From an uncultured bacterium (GTDB lineage Bacteria; Bacteroidota; Bacteroidia; Sphingobacteriales; Sphingobacteriaceae): a DNA stretch of 7,153 nt. How positions within the stretch are numbered: the first letter of the stretch is position 1; every line of letters starts with the position of its first letter. A program made the translations under genes and the position numbers. Shown piece by piece: positions 6,041 through 7,153 of this stretch. Location of the stretch: the NCBI GenBank assembly GCA_903958995.1, contig CAJBVG010000048.1:1-7153 (forward strand), in the 5' to 3' direction. Below the pieces are notes generated by a model. That model was not told the origin of the DNA. It worked only from the letters and a program-made list of their open reading frames with translations, and did not search any database.

Positions 6041-6607
6041 ATGCATGATATAGAACCTTTCTACAAATGGCGTGATGATTATATTTCATCTGAAGACGAG
6101 CGTTCGCCATTTTTTGGGAAAGAATATTCTGAATTTGAATTTACCGATACCATCTATAATTTTTACATTCACCCACAATGGGATTTTATAGGTTCGCCAA
6201 CATTATATTTAAAAGTAATTTATGTAGACTACGATCGTAGATACGCTATCATTGAATTTATTGGAGAATGGAATGATTGTATTACTAATGATATCATGTT
6301 CTTAAAGCGAGAACTTATTGAATTAATGGTTGATGAAGGAATTAACAAGTTTATTTTAATTGGAGAAAACGTGTTGAATTTTCATAGTTCAGACGATTGT
6401 TATTACGAAGAATGGTTTCAAGATATCGACGATGGTTGGATTGCTGGAATTAATTTCAGGGAGCATGTTATCGACGAATTTAAGAGAAGCAATATCGATT
6501 ACTACATCTCTTTTGGTGGAGACTTAGACGAAATAAATTGGAGGATTCTAAAGCCAATTCAATTATTTAAAAATGTAGAAGAGCAAATCACGAAAAGACT
6601 TAACTAA
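6041..6607 (+). CDS. Conserved Bacteroidota protein of unknown function downstream of murQ
   Basis: This 188-residue soluble protein has no signal peptide or membrane segment. By my count it is strongly acidic (39 Asp/Glu against 18 Lys/Arg) and about 19% aromatic, with 6 Trp, 13 Tyr and 16 Phe. Notable segments are RSPFFGKEYSEFEF (21-34), IHPQWD (43-48), IEFIGEWND (71-79) and ILIGENVLNFHSSDD (105-119). From memory it resembles uncharacterised proteins of similar length found across Bacteroidota; I know no function. The central part (about 56-115) alternates predicted strand, helix and strand, which could be a small alpha/beta fold, but no catalytic signature is evident. The gene lies 42 bp behind murQ on the same strand with no promoter motif in between, so it is probably in the kinase-murQ operon. 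Its last 8 bp overlap the end of phoU. The start at 6041 fits the conserved-looking N-terminus (MHDIEPFYKWRDDY). Confidence 0.8.
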   Translation: MHDIEPFYKWRDDYISSEDERSPFFGKEYSEFEFTDTIYNFYIHPQWDFIGSPTLYLKVIYVDYDRRYAIIEFIGEWNDCITNDIMFLKRELIELMVDEGINKFILIGENVLNFHSSDDCYYEEWFQDIDDGWIAGINFREHVIDEFKRSNIDYYISFGGDLDEINWRILKPIQLFKNVEEQITKRLN

Positions 6608-7153
6608 TTCCTTTCATGGTGTTATTGCCATGTCTTATTACTTTGGCTTCTACATAGAAAATAATTTCCTCCGCCATACTCTTAATCAAATCTCCAGTAC
6701 GCTCTAGCTTTCGGATCAAAATTAATAATCGTAAAAGTCTATCTATTTCTGTTGGATTAGTTAGGATGGTAGCCGATAAAATTTCCATGCCAGCTTTATT
6801 TAAAGCATTCAACTCAGCATCTTTTTCAAAAAGTAATCTTGCGCTTTCTGTATCATCATGTTCATACGCAGAAATAATATTGTCTACCATTTCAAGACAA
6901 ATGTTTGTCATGTTTTGAATTTGTAATTCCTCAATCAACTTTTTATCAAATTCATATTCTAATTCAATTACAAAATGGGCAATACCAACTGCATTGTCAC
7001 CCATACGCTCTAAATTTGCATTGCTTTTTAATGTAGATAAAACGAAACGTAAATCATTGGCTACAGGGTTATACAAGGCGAAAATATTCTCACAATCCTT
7101 GTCGATTTTTAACTCATAAGCATTTGCCCTTTTTTCATTAAATACCACTTCAC
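6600..7153 (-). CDS. phoU: Phosphate-uptake regulator PhoU, N-terminus outside the window
   Basis: PhoU is a cytoplasmic all-helical protein with two repeated three-helix bundles. It represses the phosphate regulon by linking the PstSCAB transporter to the PhoR kinase. About 184 C-terminal residues are visible of a usual length near 225. Both metal-binding helices are present: NLERMGD and, about 102 residues later, KLERTGD, each with the ExxxD-type signature. NEKRANAYELKIDKDCENIFALYNP near the visible start is the conserved end of the first bundle's leading helices. The frame is open to the window edge (Glu-Val-Val-Phe), so the GTG at 7148-7146 is an internal Val codon, not the start. pst genes would be expected upstream, beyond position 7153. 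The stop at 6600-6602 overlaps the convergent unknown gene by 8 bp, leaving no room for an intergenic terminator. Confidence 0.93.
   Translation of the reverse strand, partial: EVVFNEKRANAYELKIDKDCENIFALYNPVANDLRFVLSTLKSNANLERMGDNAVGIAHFVIELEYEFDKKLIEELQIQNMTNICLEMVDNIISAYEHDDTESARLLFEKDAELNALNKAGMEILSATILTNPTEIDRLLRLLILIRKLERTGDLIKSMAEEIIFYVEAKVIRHGNNTMKGIS

Noticed and set aside
7146..7148. GTG as the phoU start
   Set aside because: The frame stays open to the window edge and the residues here belong to the middle of the first PhoU helical bundle, so the true start lies outside.

Overview
This 7.15-kb, AT-rich window reads as the chromosome of a member of the Bacteroidota, probably a Flavobacteriales-like lineage. 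The evidence is threefold. Promoters match the Bacteroidota primary-sigma consensus (TTTG or TTG, about 20 bp, TAnnTTTG). Start codons follow A/T-rich leaders without Shine-Dalgarno sequences. The gene families have a Bacteroidota flavour, for example the era-der pair, a BadF-type amino-sugar kinase next to murQ, and an S41 protease of about 530 residues. Assignment below phylum is inference. All genes look native; I see no insertion sequence, phage, CRISPR or defence genes, and no gene-free stretch over 300 bp.

Left part (1-2361): a 3'-truncated initiator tRNA gene (tRNA-fMet, CAT anticodon) lies on the minus strand, divergent from era on the plus strand. Between them, a 14-bp perfect inverted repeat (106-119 / 131-144) coincides with two overlapping, back-to-back promoters. 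era and der follow 18 bp apart; both encode ribosome-assembly GTPases.

Middle part (2362-4319): a small, strongly codon-biased lipoprotein gene has its own promoter and a Rho-independent terminator, so it forms a monocistronic unit. It converges on a C-terminal processing (S41) protease gene on the minus strand.

Right part (4320-7153): 40 bp upstream of the protease start, and divergent from it, begins a probable plus-strand operon. It contains a BadF/BadG-family amino-sugar kinase, murQ (overlapping it by 8 bp) and a conserved acidic, aromatic-rich protein of unknown function. The kinase plus MurQ form a plausible two-step route from N-acetylmuramic acid to N-acetylglucosamine 6-phosphate, i.e. 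peptidoglycan recycling. The unknown gene overlaps by 8 bp, tail to tail, the end of phoU on the minus strand; the 5' end of phoU lies outside the window.

Most of the window is conserved housekeeping content. The best candidates for new biology are the symmetric tRNA-fMet/era divergent promoter, the unknown protein downstream of murQ, and the small lipoprotein. I found no convincing undescribed multi-gene system.
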